From assembly GCA_028819255.1 (NCBI GenBank), contig JAPPMB010000062.1, positions 39,870-75,220 on the forward strand: 35,351 nucleotides of DNA. Direction: 5' to 3'. Positions within the stretch are counted from its first letter, which is position 1. Every line of letters starts with the position of its first letter. The stretch comes from Bryobacterales bacterium (GTDB lineage Bacteria; Acidobacteriota; Terriglobia; Bryobacterales; UBA6623). Positions 17,173 to 25,990 of the stretch are shown one piece after another. The notes beneath the pieces were generated by a model, which ran no database searches, was not told the origin of the DNA, and saw only the letters and a list, made by a program, of their open reading frames with translations. A program made the position numbers and the translations under genes.

Positions 17173-18717
17173 TCACTCCCACGCCGAACGCAGCTTCCAC
17201 ACCTCCAGCTCATCGACGTGGGCTTCGCCGCCCAGGGAGTACAGGGACAGCCCCGTGCTGTCCGGATGCGGAAACACCCGGTCCGTGATTGCCACGCGGC
17301 CACCGCCGGCGAACACTTCGACCACCGAACGATCGACGATGATCCGCATCTCGATGCGACCGTCCTCCTCGCGGAGTCTGGCCGAGTGTCGGCCGGGAAA
17401 TGTTGCGTGGAAGTCCACCTCGCCCGATTTTCGGCGATCGACGTACACTTCCGCCGGTGAGGCTGTGTAGCCGACCAGGGTTTCTTCTTCCTTGCCCTGA
17501 AGTACGCGGAGCCCGACCTCCTGAGCGCTGCCCGGCTCGATGACGGCCAGGATGTCGAGCTTCTCGCCTTGGAAGCCGGCGTCGGCGATCCGCTCGTTCG
17601 TCTCGGTGATGCCCGCCCGGCTCAGGCTGAACCTGGTCTCGCGCAGGCTCTCGATCTCTCTCACCGGCAGCTGAACGAGCCGCAAGCCTTCCGGGAAGCG
17701 CCGCAGCCGCAATTCGCGCGGCAGGGACTGCGCGCCGCGCCACGGCGAGGTCGGCTTGTCCCGTGCATACATCCAGTTGCTGATCCAGCCGATGACGATC
17801 CTCCGGCCGTCGTCCGCCGGCACATCGGAATAGGACTGGGCGGCGTAGAAGTCGCGCCCCCAGTCCAGCCAAAGCGCGGTCTCCGGCGGATTCTCGTTGG
17901 TGAACCGGGTGCCGTCGAACGAACCGACGAAGTACTGGCAGCCCGATCCGAGCCAGGGGTGGCCCATGCCGGAATCGACCTGCATGATCCAACGCGTCTC
18001 TCCCGGCTCGCCCTCGACCGGCAGTTCGAAGAGGTCAGGGCACTCCCAGTTGCTGACCGGATGCGCTCCCTCGGGGCCGAAGTCGCTCAGGTGGGCCCAC
18101 GTCTTGAGGTCGGGCGACCGGTACAGGCTCACTTTGCGCTGGTTCGCCAGCACAACGGCCATCACCCAGTGCCGTGTCGGCTCGTGCCAGAAGACCTTCG
18201 GGTCGCGGAATCCCGGGTCTTCAGCGTCCAGGACGGGATTGCCTCCGTACTGGGTCCAGGTCCTGCCCCGGTCGAGGCTGTACGCGATCGACTGGGTCTG
18301 GTCGGCCTCGGTCCGGCTGGTGTAGATCGCAACGATCGGCGCCTCGCCGCCGCGACCGAATCCGGTTGTGTTGAGCCGGTCGACGACCGCGCTGCCCGAG
18401 AAGGCCATGACGTCCCCATCCTCGGGAATGGCGACGTCCAGATGCTTCCACCGGAACAGGTCCTCGCTCACGGCGTGCCCCCAGCTCATGTGGCCCCAGA
18501 GATCGCCGAACGGGTTGAACTGATAGAAGAGGTGCCACTCGCCGTCGTGATAGACGAGGCCGTTGGGATCGTTGGTCCAGTTGACCGCCGGCGAGAAGTG
18601 AAACTGCGGGCGGTACGGCTCCTTGTATGTCGCGGTCTGCGCGAACGCAGCTGGGGCCATGGCGATGACGAAGGCCGGAAACAGCGCAAGACACCCGCGC
18701 ATCCTGCCCAGCATCAT
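17173..18717 (-). CDS. Secreted glycoside hydrolase family 32 (levanase/fructan beta-fructosidase type)
   Basis: This 514-residue protein has a signal peptide (ALFPAFVIAMAPAAFAQ, cleavage near 27). The three GH32 signatures are present: WTNDPNG with nucleophile D50, FRDPK with transition-state stabiliser D172, and WECPDLF with acid/base E225. The five-bladed propeller is followed by the usual C-terminal beta-sandwich (about 370-510, containing DRSVVEVFAGGG). GH32 enzymes release fructose from sucrose, inulin or levan; the secreted form and overall arrangement fit an exo-acting fructan hydrolase. It is the third gene of a probable operon, starting 30 bp after the PLP-enzyme stop. The upstream TonB-dependent receptor suggests uptake of its products or substrate. 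Confidence 0.93.
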   Translation of the reverse strand: MMLGRMRGCLALFPAFVIAMAPAAFAQTATYKEPYRPQFHFSPAVNWTNDPNGLVYHDGEWHLFYQFNPFGDLWGHMSWGHAVSEDLFRWKHLDVAIPEDGDVMAFSGSAVVDRLNTTGFGRGGEAPIVAIYTSRTEADQTQSIAYSLDRGRTWTQYGGNPVLDAEDPGFRDPKVFWHEPTRHWVMAVVLANQRKVSLYRSPDLKTWAHLSDFGPEGAHPVSNWECPDLFELPVEGEPGETRWIMQVDSGMGHPWLGSGCQYFVGSFDGTRFTNENPPETALWLDWGRDFYAAQSYSDVPADDGRRIVIGWISNWMYARDKPTSPWRGAQSLPRELRLRRFPEGLRLVQLPVREIESLRETRFSLSRAGITETNERIADAGFQGEKLDILAVIEPGSAQEVGLRVLQGKEEETLVGYTASPAEVYVDRRKSGEVDFHATFPGRHSARLREEDGRIEMRIIVDRSVVEVFAGGGRVAITDRVFPHPDSTGLSLYSLGGEAHVDELEVWKLRSAWE

Positions 18718-18747
18718 ACCCGGCCCGGCAAGGCGCGGCGACCGTTG

Positions 18748-19851
18748 TCAGGGAAGCAGCTCGGCCAACCGGTCCACTTCGTCCGTCGTGTTGTAGCAAT
18801 GCGGCGCGAAACGGATCCATCCGTGCCGGTCCGCCACCGAGACACGGCTCTCGAGCAGTTTGCGGACCGTCGCTCCAGAGTCGATTCCCTCCTTCCGCAG
18901 CGAGACGATCCCGGAACCGGTGGCGCGTCGCCTTGCGGCGGCAAGTTCGTATCCCTTGGCGGCGGCGGTATCCGCGAGCCTCTCGACGAGGGCGTGGATC
19001 GATTCCGACGTGACCGCCACGCCGACCCCGTTCAGCAACTCGACGGAGGTCCGCAGTCCCGCGCAACCCGCCGCATTCAGGGTGCCGCACTCGAATCGGC
19101 TGGCGTCGGGGTGCAGATCCCCGTCCGAGCGGTATTCCTCGAACCCGGCCAGGCTGGCCCAGCCCAGCTCCGATGGAGTGAGTTCCGGCATGAAGTCCCG
19201 GTCCACGAAGAACACGGCCGAGCCCTCGGGCCCCAGCAGCCACTTGTGGCCGGAAGCGGACAGCGCGTGGACGCCGCATCGCTTGACGTCGATCGGAAAG
19301 GCCCCCATGCCCTGGACGGCGTCCAGCACGAGAAGGCATCCTCTCCGCCGGCAGATCTCGCCGACGGCCGCCAGGTCCCACCTGAATCCTGTCAGGTAGT
19401 GGACGTAGCTCAGCGCCGCGAGCCTCGCACCGCGACAGGCCCGGTCAAGGTCGTCCAGATCGAGCGAGCCGTTCCGGAGCCGCAGGCTCCTGAAGCGGAC
19501 GCCCCGACGTTCGCAAAGGGCGCGCCACGGGACATAGTTGGCCGGGAAATCGCTCTCAAGTCCGACAACGACATCGCCCGGGCGCCACGCCACGCCGTTG
19601 GCGACCGCCGAGAGCCCTTCCGACGTGTTCTTCAGGATTGCAATCTCGTCCGGTCCGCAGCCGAGCATCTTCGCCGCAGCCCGTCGAAGGGCGGCGCACT
19701 CCTCGGTCCAGCGCGCGAAGCCGTGCACGCCGTGACGCATGGCGTCCGACACCTGGGCTCGCATGGCCTCGGCGGTGCGTTTCGGCAGCGGAGCAATCGC
19801 CGCATGGTTGAAATAGGCGTATTCGGCGACTACCGGGAATTGCTCTCGCAT
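18748..19851 (-). CDS. Class V aminotransferase-fold PLP enzyme (isopenicillin-N-epimerase-like)
   Basis: This is a fold-type I PLP enzyme of about 367 residues from ATG 19851 (MREQFPVVAEYAYFNHA); the frame extends to an ATG at 19950, which would add 33 residues without homology. The cofactor site is clear: LVLDAVQGMGAFPIDV supplies the Asp and Gln contacting PLP, and SASGHKWLLGPEG carries the Schiff-base Lys. The C-terminus (VSVADRHGWIRFAPHCYNT) resembles isopenicillin-N-epimerase-like proteins. The RxGHHCA-type loop with the catalytic Cys of cysteine desulfurases is absent, so sulfur transfer is unlikely. The substrate is unknown, and annotation as desulfurase would be misleading. It lies between the receptor (about 40 bp from the longer start) and the GH32 gene. 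Confidence 0.85.
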   Translation of the reverse strand: MREQFPVVAEYAYFNHAAIAPLPKRTAEAMRAQVSDAMRHGVHGFARWTEECAALRRAAAKMLGCGPDEIAILKNTSEGLSAVANGVAWRPGDVVVGLESDFPANYVPWRALCERRGVRFRSLRLRNGSLDLDDLDRACRGARLAALSYVHYLTGFRWDLAAVGEICRRRGCLLVLDAVQGMGAFPIDVKRCGVHALSASGHKWLLGPEGSAVFFVDRDFMPELTPSELGWASLAGFEEYRSDGDLHPDASRFECGTLNAAGCAGLRTSVELLNGVGVAVTSESIHALVERLADTAAAKGYELAAARRRATGSGIVSLRKEGIDSGATVRKLLESRVSVADRHGWIRFAPHCYNTTDEVDRLAELLP

Positions 19852-19990
19852 CGCACGGATGCCCTTCGGGCTCTCGAAACGCGGATCCGGCGATTGGGCA
19901 CGCCATGCATCTCGCGGAGGACCCCCGCGTCCGCCCTGATGCATGACCATTTCCGTGTCCGTCCGACTGCCGCCCGCCCCGGAACGAATC

Positions 19991-22780
19991 CTAGAACCAG
20001 CTTCCGAAGGAGTAGCTGAGTCGGGTGTAGTAGTATCCGCCGCTCAGCCCCCACGGGGTGAACTGGCTATAGGGGAGGCCAAAGATCTCGGCGAAGAGGT
20101 CCATTCGCTGGGAGAAAGTGTTCATGAAGTTCTGGCCGCCCAACGCGAGTGTCACCTGCTCGGTCAGCGAAACGCTTGCCTCCAGATCGAAGATGAATCG
20201 ACCGTCCAGGAGCGGTGCGTCCTTGCCGCGCACGAACCGCGCGTCAAAGTGGTCGACCCACGAGCCGAAGTAGTTTGCACGGGCCACAACGTTCACTCGC
20301 CGCCCCAGCTTCTGGTTGAGTGCCACGTTGCAGCGGAACCGGGGCACTCCGAACTCCAGGCCGCGCACGTCGCCCGGGCTCAGCAGGTCCGACTGTCTCG
20401 TTAGCTGGGTGTGGGTGTAGTTCAGGGCGGAGGTGAAGACCGTGTTGCCGCGGAGAGAGGCGGGAGCGTACGTCGAGACCACGTCGATCCCTTGGTTCCG
20501 GCTCGAGAAGTCGTTGATGAAGAACCGGAAAAAGGCCAGCGTTCCTGCGGAGGCGATTCCTTCCGACACGAGCAGCGCGCGTTCGTCATCGGTCAGCGTG
20601 AACGTTTGCGACAGGGCAAGGCGATTGGACAGGTCGACGCGGAAGTAGTCGGCGGTCAGCGTGAAGTTTCCTGTGTCGACGACAAGTCCTGCCGTCAGAT
20701 TGACCGATGTCTCGGGCTCTAGAGGCCTGCCGCCCCGCAGTTCCGCCGCCCGAAACGTGGACGGCACATTGGCGCTGTCTACCAGCTGCAGCGAGTCCGG
20801 ATCGATGGTCGTCTGCACATTGAGCGTGTTCTGCTGGCCCGGAGTCGGTGCACGGAACCCGGTGCTGGCGCCGCCACGCACGGAGACCGCGTCGCTCAGC
20901 CCGAAACGGGCCGACAGCTTGCCGTTCGTCGTGGATCCGAAGACGTCGAAGTGCTCGTACCGCACGGCGCCGCCCACTGTCCACCGGTCAACCGGGTCCC
21001 GCAGCTCAAGATCCCCGTATAGCGCCACATTGCTGCGATTCCACGAACCGGCCGTATAGTCCGGAAAGCCGGGGAAGCCATTGGAGCCGGAGACGAATCC
21101 CTGCGCGGCGTACGGTCCCACCTCCCAGGACGGTCTTCCTCCGGCGCCGATCGAGAAACGCTCGTTGCGCCACTCGGAGCCGGCTGCGATGTGGATCACG
21201 TCGGTCGGGGCATAGGTGACATCGAAGTTCAGGTTCACGTCTTCCTGCCGATAGAGGCCCGGTTTGAACTCCCGCGGAGTCTCGGGTCCGAGCGAGGCGT
21301 TGACCGTGTTCTCCATGAAGAAGTCGGACTCGTGGGCTCCGTAGCTGGCACTGGCATCCCACGTCATGCCGGTGGCCAGGACTCCGCGGACGCCGCCCAC
21401 GACCGAACGGTCGTTGACGACGCCGCCGAACCGGGGTGTGAATCCGCCCGGGGCGATCTCCCGGAACGAGAAGCAGTTCGGGTCGTTGAATACCCGCGAG
21501 AGGGCCGCCGGGTCCGGCACGTTGTTGGTGATCCGGACCGTCGGGCAGTTCGCGGATCCGTCCAGGACGCCGTCGTGCGCGTCCAGCACGTCTGCGACCA
21601 TCAGCGTCTCGCCGTCGTCGAGGCTGTAGATGTTGGCCCGGTTGTTGGGATTTCGAAAGTAGAAGCCCTCGGTGACCCTCTTGTTGGCATAGTTTGTGTG
21701 GCCGTAGAGCATCACGTTGTTGGAGAACAGGTGGCCGAAGTTGCCGAAGAACTTCACGTCGTTGTCAATGGTCGGGTTGCCCCAGATCTGTGCGGGATCG
21801 GCCACCGCCGTGTTGCCCGCCGCGATGAGGCCAGCCGCGTCGGCACGCTGGACGCTGCGGTTCGTCGGGTCGGAGTTGCCGTACTCGAGGCTGAGGTTGG
21901 CGAACCCCGTCTTGCCGATCGGCAGGCCGACGTTGCCTGCGATCGTGTAGGAATCGCCATCGCCCTCCCGGTAGGTGCCGGTGTGGAACTCCAGGCTGCC
22001 ACCGGTCGGAGCGTCCTTCAGTTGGAAGTTCATCACACCAGCGATGGCGTCCGAGCCGTACTGGGCTGCAGCGCCGTCTCGCAGCACCTCCACCTGCTGC
22101 AGCGCGATGGCGGGAATCGTCGAGATGTCCGGACCCTGGGCGCCGTCCGTCACACCGGCGAACCAGGCGATGACCGAGGAGCGATGGCGACGCTTGCCGT
22201 TCACGAGGACCAGCGTGTGATCGTGGCCAAGATTCCGCAGGCTGACCGGCCTCACGAGGGTGGCCGCGTCGCTGATCGGATGCGTCGCCACGTTGAACGA
22301 GGGGATCAGCGTCCGCAGCTGATAGTCGAGCGTGGTGGTGCCCTGCCGAGCGACATCCTGCAGCGGGATGGCGTCGATCGGGACCGGAGAGGTGGTCACC
22401 GAGCGCGGCTGGGCGCGGCTCCCGACCACCACCAGTTCCGTGCTCACAAGGCGCAGCTCAAGAGCGAAGCTGACCATGCCCTCGGACTGATCGAGGGTGC
22501 CTTCGAAGGTCTCGAAGTTCTCGGCCTCCACCCTGGCCCGGTGTGGCCCCGGGCCAAGGCCGCAGATGGTGGCGGTGCCTGCACTGTCCGTCGTCTGCTC
22601 GCGAGTCCCGATGGTGACCGTCGCACCCTGGATGAATGCCGAAGAAGGGTCGAGAATCCTGACCTGCAGGCACGGTTCCGTCCGCTGGGCCACTGCGGAA
22701 GGGAGCGCAGCCTGAAAAAGAACCGCAATCAGCGCAATAAAGACGCTTGAATTGCGAGATCTCATGGTCGCTCTTCGCAT
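19991..22780 (-). CDS. TonB-dependent outer-membrane receptor with carboxypeptidase-regulatory-like domain (paralogue B)
   Basis: This is a 929-residue receptor. I chose ATG 22780 because GGGAAG lies about 6 bases upstream and it starts a normal signal peptide (hydrophobic core FIALIAVLFQAALPSAVA). The frame stays open to 23968, but that extension is antisense to the metalloprotease and is not real. An N-terminal beta domain (about 35-110) precedes the plug (VVVGSRAQPRSV, VLVNGKRRHRSS, YGSDAIAGVMNFQLKD) and a barrel ending YYYTRLSYSFGSWF. Plug and barrel are closely similar to 806-3670, including the identical block HDHTLVLVNGKRRHRS; the N-terminal domain is not. It heads a probable operon with the PLP enzyme and the GH32 fructosidase, suggesting fructan or sucrose fragments as cargo. 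Confidence 0.93.
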   Translation of the reverse strand: MRRATMRSRNSSVFIALIAVLFQAALPSAVAQRTEPCLQVRILDPSSAFIQGATVTIGTREQTTDSAGTATICGLGPGPHRARVEAENFETFEGTLDQSEGMVSFALELRLVSTELVVVGSRAQPRSVTTSPVPIDAIPLQDVARQGTTTLDYQLRTLIPSFNVATHPISDAATLVRPVSLRNLGHDHTLVLVNGKRRHRSSVIAWFAGVTDGAQGPDISTIPAIALQQVEVLRDGAAAQYGSDAIAGVMNFQLKDAPTGGSLEFHTGTYREGDGDSYTIAGNVGLPIGKTGFANLSLEYGNSDPTNRSVQRADAAGLIAAGNTAVADPAQIWGNPTIDNDVKFFGNFGHLFSNNVMLYGHTNYANKRVTEGFYFRNPNNRANIYSLDDGETLMVADVLDAHDGVLDGSANCPTVRITNNVPDPAALSRVFNDPNCFSFREIAPGGFTPRFGGVVNDRSVVGGVRGVLATGMTWDASASYGAHESDFFMENTVNASLGPETPREFKPGLYRQEDVNLNFDVTYAPTDVIHIAAGSEWRNERFSIGAGGRPSWEVGPYAAQGFVSGSNGFPGFPDYTAGSWNRSNVALYGDLELRDPVDRWTVGGAVRYEHFDVFGSTTNGKLSARFGLSDAVSVRGGASTGFRAPTPGQQNTLNVQTTIDPDSLQLVDSANVPSTFRAAELRGGRPLEPETSVNLTAGLVVDTGNFTLTADYFRVDLSNRLALSQTFTLTDDERALLVSEGIASAGTLAFFRFFINDFSSRNQGIDVVSTYAPASLRGNTVFTSALNYTHTQLTRQSDLLSPGDVRGLEFGVPRFRCNVALNQKLGRRVNVVARANYFGSWVDHFDARFVRGKDAPLLDGRFIFDLEASVSLTEQVTLALGGQNFMNTFSQRMDLFAEIFGLPYSQFTPWGLSGGYYYTRLSYSFGSWF

Positions 22781-23098
22781 GTCCACTTCCCTCAGACGGC
22801 CCACAATTTCCAGACCGGCTGTCCCACCGGATCGGGGCAACGCCACACGTCTTTCCGCAAGACCTGAGTACATCATCCCACAGGCGCCGGCGGGCTGGGA
22901 GATGATACAAGGAAACATCCGAGCACGGTTTTGGCTTCTGTGGAAGCCGGCCCGCCGGCCCGCGCCGGGGTTTCGGCAAGCCTCGCTTCCAGGACGCCGC
23001 CACGCAAGAGGGTCTTGCCAGCTTCGGGGGTACGTATATACTAAGCATGCCGGAGCGGTCCGCAGAAGCGCCCGGCGGAGAGTACGGAGGCGATTCCC
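22781..23098. other. Divergent intergenic region with M48 promoter
   Basis: This 318-bp region separates receptor B (minus) and the M48 protease (plus). The protease promoter at 23015-23042 is recognisable. I see no clear promoter for the receptor and no other gene. Confidence 0.6.
23015..23042 (+). promoter_or_regulatory. Sigma-70-type promoter of the M48 metalloprotease gene
   Basis: TTGCCA (23015-23020), a 16-bp spacer and TATACT (23037-23042) make a good housekeeping-type promoter. Transcription would begin near 23049, giving a leader of about 50 nt that carries a GGAGG ribosome-binding site at 23086-23090, 8 bases before the ATG. Confidence 0.6.
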
Positions 23099-24118
23099 AT
23101 GACACGAATCCGCGGAACACTCCCCTTGGTCCTGGCCTTGGTGTTGGCCGGTTCCGCCCTCGCGAACGACGATCCGGGTTCCAGCAAGCGGAAACCCAAG
23201 AACGCCAAGCAGGATGTCGAGGCGATTGGCGAGCGCCAAGTGGCGAGGGGCCCGAACTTCTGGTCGATCGAGAAGGAAATCGCCCTCGGCAAGCGGCTCG
23301 CCCAGGATGTGGAGCGCCACTCCAAGATCGTCGACGACCCCGTCATTGCCGAGTACGTGAACCGCGTCGGGCAGAATCTGGTGCGCAGTTCCGATGCGAA
23401 GGTTCCGTTCACGATCAAGCTCATCGACAGCGCCGACGTCAACGCGTTCGCGCTGCCGGGCGGGTTCTTCTTCGTGAACAGCGGACTGATGATGCGCGCC
23501 GAAAGCGAGTCCGAGCTCGCGGGCGTGATGGCGCACGAGATCGCTCATGTCGCCGCCCGGCACGGGACACGGCAGGCCACGAAGGCGCAGCTGGTGCAGT
23601 TCGCGACGATACCGCTGCTGTTCATCGGCGGCTGGACGGGCTACGGCATCTATCAGGCGAGCGGCTTCCTGATCCCGATGACGTTCCTGAAGTTCTCGCG
23701 GGGCATGGAGTCCGAGGCCGACTTCCTGGGGGTGCAGTACCTCTACAAGGCGGGCTACGACCCCACGTCGTTCATCGACTTCTTCGAGAAGATGCTGGCG
23801 GACGAGAAGCGGCGGCCCGGCACGATGTCCAAGCTCTTCCGAAGTCATCCGCCGCACGGATCGCGCATCCGCAAGACACAGAAGACGATCAACGAGCTCC
23901 TGCCAGGCAAGCGGGAGTACGTGGTCAACACTTCCGAGTTCCTGCAGGTCAAGGAAAGGCTCGCGCAACTGGTGCTGCGCCGCAAGGAGACGACCGAGGA
24001 TCCCAACAAGCCCCGGCTGCGGCGGACCAGCGCGGGCGGCACCATCCCCACCGACGACATCGACGTGGAGTCGACGGAGGAGGAAGAGGACGAGCGGCCC
24101 ACCCTGAAGCGTCGCTGA
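23099..24118 (+). CDS. Secreted M48-family zinc metalloprotease (BepA/LoiP-like)
   Basis: This 339-residue protein has a signal peptide (LPLVLALVLAGSALA). The zinc site is HEIAH at 146-150, with the third ligand in the ESEAD segment around 204-208. A hydrophobic segment (about 170-195) sits between them, as in periplasmic M48 enzymes of the BepA/YfgC group, which act in outer-membrane protein quality control. The TPR domain of BepA is missing. Instead the protein ends in a charged tail (about 300-339) rich in Glu and Arg. A periplasmic role guarding the many outer-membrane receptors is plausible but inferred. The start is well supported by GGAGG 8 bases upstream. The gene converges on glmS with only 15 bp between stops. 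Confidence 0.9.
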   Translation: MTRIRGTLPLVLALVLAGSALANDDPGSSKRKPKNAKQDVEAIGERQVARGPNFWSIEKEIALGKRLAQDVERHSKIVDDPVIAEYVNRVGQNLVRSSDAKVPFTIKLIDSADVNAFALPGGFFFVNSGLMMRAESESELAGVMAHEIAHVAARHGTRQATKAQLVQFATIPLLFIGGWTGYGIYQASGFLIPMTFLKFSRGMESEADFLGVQYLYKAGYDPTSFIDFFEKMLADEKRRPGTMSKLFRSHPPHGSRIRKTQKTINELLPGKREYVVNTSEFLQVKERLAQLVLRRKETTEDPNKPRLRRTSAGGTIPTDDIDVESTEEEEDERPTLKRR

Positions 24119-24133
24119 CGCCCGGACGGCCGC

Positions 24134-25975
24134 TTAGTCGGACATCACCGTCTTGCTGAAATCCCTGGGCTGGTCGACGTCCTTGCCCAGGTAGACGGCC
24201 ACGTGATAGGCCAGCAGCTGTAGCGGGATCAGTTCGACCGCCGGCTGCAGCAGTTCCCGCGTCTGCGGCACGTGAATGACCGCGTGGGCGTGGCCCTCGA
24301 GCCGGTCGTCGCCTTCGTTCGCGATGCAGATCACCCGTCCCTTCCGGGCCGTCATCTCCTGGACCTGCGCGCGCGTCTTCTCGTAGCGCATCACACTGGA
24401 CCGGTGCCGCTCGTCGACGGTGGCGAGAGCGACGACCACCATGTCCCCGTCGATCAGGGCCGTCGGGCCATGCCGCATCTCCCCGGCCGCGCAGGCGTCG
24501 GCCTGGATGCTGCACAGCTCCTTCAGCATGCGCGCTCCCTCGAGCGCGATCGCGAAGTGCGCGCCCCGGCCCAGGTAGAGCACCTTGCCCGCGTGGGCGA
24601 TTGTGCGGGCCAGGCTCTTGCACTTTCCCGAGAGTTCGAGCGCGGACTCCACGAGGCCCGGAAGCTCCATCAGGTCCCGGGCGCAGTTCGCGGACGCCTG
24701 CTTCGACAGGAGTCCCCGCACCTGCGCCAGGCACATGGCAAACAGGAACATGGCCGTGAGCTGCGACGAAAGCGACTTGGTGGAGGCGGCGGCCAGCTCC
24801 GGACCGGCCTTGGTGTAGATCGCGCCGCGTGCGCTGTTCGCGATCGTGGAGCTGACGGAGTTGCACACGGCGATCGTGTTGGAGCCCTTGTGGTGGAGAA
24901 GCTGCTGGGAGGCAATCGTGTCCGCCGTCTCTCCGGACTTGCTGATCACCAGCGAGAGCACATGCTCGTCGACGACGGGATCGCTGTAGCGGAATTCGCT
25001 CCCGAACTCCGCCTCGACGTGGATGCGGGCCATCTGCTCGATCATTGCCTTGGCGGCCAGGCCGGCGTTCCAGGAGCTGCCCGACCCGATCACGTTGAGG
25101 TGGCGGATCCGGACCAGCTCCCGGGCGGTCAGTCCGAGCTCGTCGAGGAAGACCTTGCCGGTCTCCACGTCGATGCGCCCGAGCACGGTCTCGCGAATCG
25201 CCCGCGGCTGCTCGAAGATCTCCTTGAGCATGAGGTGCTTGTACCCGCTCTTCTCGGCCATGATGGGGTCCCAGAGCACATGGTGGACCGGGCGGTAGAC
25301 CGGCCGGCTGTAGGTGTCGAGCACGAGCACCTCGCTGGCGGTCAGCACGGCGAGGTCCTGGTATTCCAGGCGGATGATCTCGCGGGTCCGGCTGAGAATG
25401 GCGGGGATGTCGGATGTGACGAAGTTCTCCTGCTTGCCGAGACCGACCACCATCGGCAGCCCGAGGTGCGCCGCCACGATCTTGTCCGGCTCGTCTCGCA
25501 ACACGGCGGCGATGGCGCACCTGCCCTCGATCTCGAGGGTCGCCTGGCCGAGCGCGTCCTCAAGCGCCGCCCATGGTCCGCTGTGGCTGCTGATCAGGCG
25601 CGCGACGACTTCGGCGTCCATGCATCCCGCGTCGACCCCCAGGCGAGCCCGCAACGCCTTGATGTTGCTGGGCTTGCCGGAGAGAGCGATCGCGATGCCG
25701 TCGCTTGCCGCCCTGCCCCGGCGTCCGGGCCCGGAGCGGCGGGCGCCGGTGTCCCAGCTGGTGTGCCCGACTCCGAACGTGCCCTCCACCGACTCCAGGC
25801 GCACTGCCGCCTCAAGGTTCCGAAGCTTCCCTTCCGCATGCCACGACCGCAGCGACCCGGGCGACCCGATCGCCATTCCGGCCGCGTCGTAGCCGCGGTA
25901 CTCGAGCTTTCTCAGGCCTTCGAGGATGATCGGGCCAGCCTGCTTGTCTCCGACGTATCCGACGATTCCGGCCAT
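24134..25975 (-). CDS. glmS: GlmS-like glucosamine-6-phosphate synthase with degenerate glutaminase domain
   Basis: This 613-residue protein has GlmS length and order: an N-terminal Ntn-type glutaminase domain (1 to about 230), the hinge (WDPIMAEKSGYKHLMLKEI), then two SIS isomerase domains. The isomerase half is well kept: ISKSGETADT (344-353), the AASTK loop, GEMRHGP with the ring-opening His, and the C-terminal Lys of SKTVMSD. The glutaminase half is not. The protein begins MAGIVGY instead of MCGIVGY, so the N-terminal nucleophile Cys is Ala. GHTRWATHG reads GHTSWDTGA, losing the glutamine-binding Arg, and HNG of the oxyanion region reads LSG (98-100). An Asp equivalent to the substrate-binding one remains (D120). 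It should not hydrolyse glutamine; ammonia-dependent synthesis or plain isomerase activity is possible. It follows purS by 15 bp. Confidence 0.88.
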   Translation of the reverse strand: MAGIVGYVGDKQAGPIILEGLRKLEYRGYDAAGMAIGSPGSLRSWHAEGKLRNLEAAVRLESVEGTFGVGHTSWDTGARRSGPGRRGRAASDGIAIALSGKPSNIKALRARLGVDAGCMDAEVVARLISSHSGPWAALEDALGQATLEIEGRCAIAAVLRDEPDKIVAAHLGLPMVVGLGKQENFVTSDIPAILSRTREIIRLEYQDLAVLTASEVLVLDTYSRPVYRPVHHVLWDPIMAEKSGYKHLMLKEIFEQPRAIRETVLGRIDVETGKVFLDELGLTARELVRIRHLNVIGSGSSWNAGLAAKAMIEQMARIHVEAEFGSEFRYSDPVVDEHVLSLVISKSGETADTIASQQLLHHKGSNTIAVCNSVSSTIANSARGAIYTKAGPELAAASTKSLSSQLTAMFLFAMCLAQVRGLLSKQASANCARDLMELPGLVESALELSGKCKSLARTIAHAGKVLYLGRGAHFAIALEGARMLKELCSIQADACAAGEMRHGPTALIDGDMVVVALATVDERHRSSVMRYEKTRAQVQEMTARKGRVICIANEGDDRLEGHAHAVIHVPQTRELLQPAVELIPLQLLAYHVAVYLGKDVDQPRDFSKTVMSD

Positions 25976-25990
25976 GGTTCGCTGCTCGGC

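Noticed and set aside
22781..23968. N-terminal extension of receptor B to 1325 residues
   Set aside because: The extra 396 codons are antisense to the well-supported M48 protease, lack homology, and precede a proper signal peptide with a ribosome-binding site at 22780.
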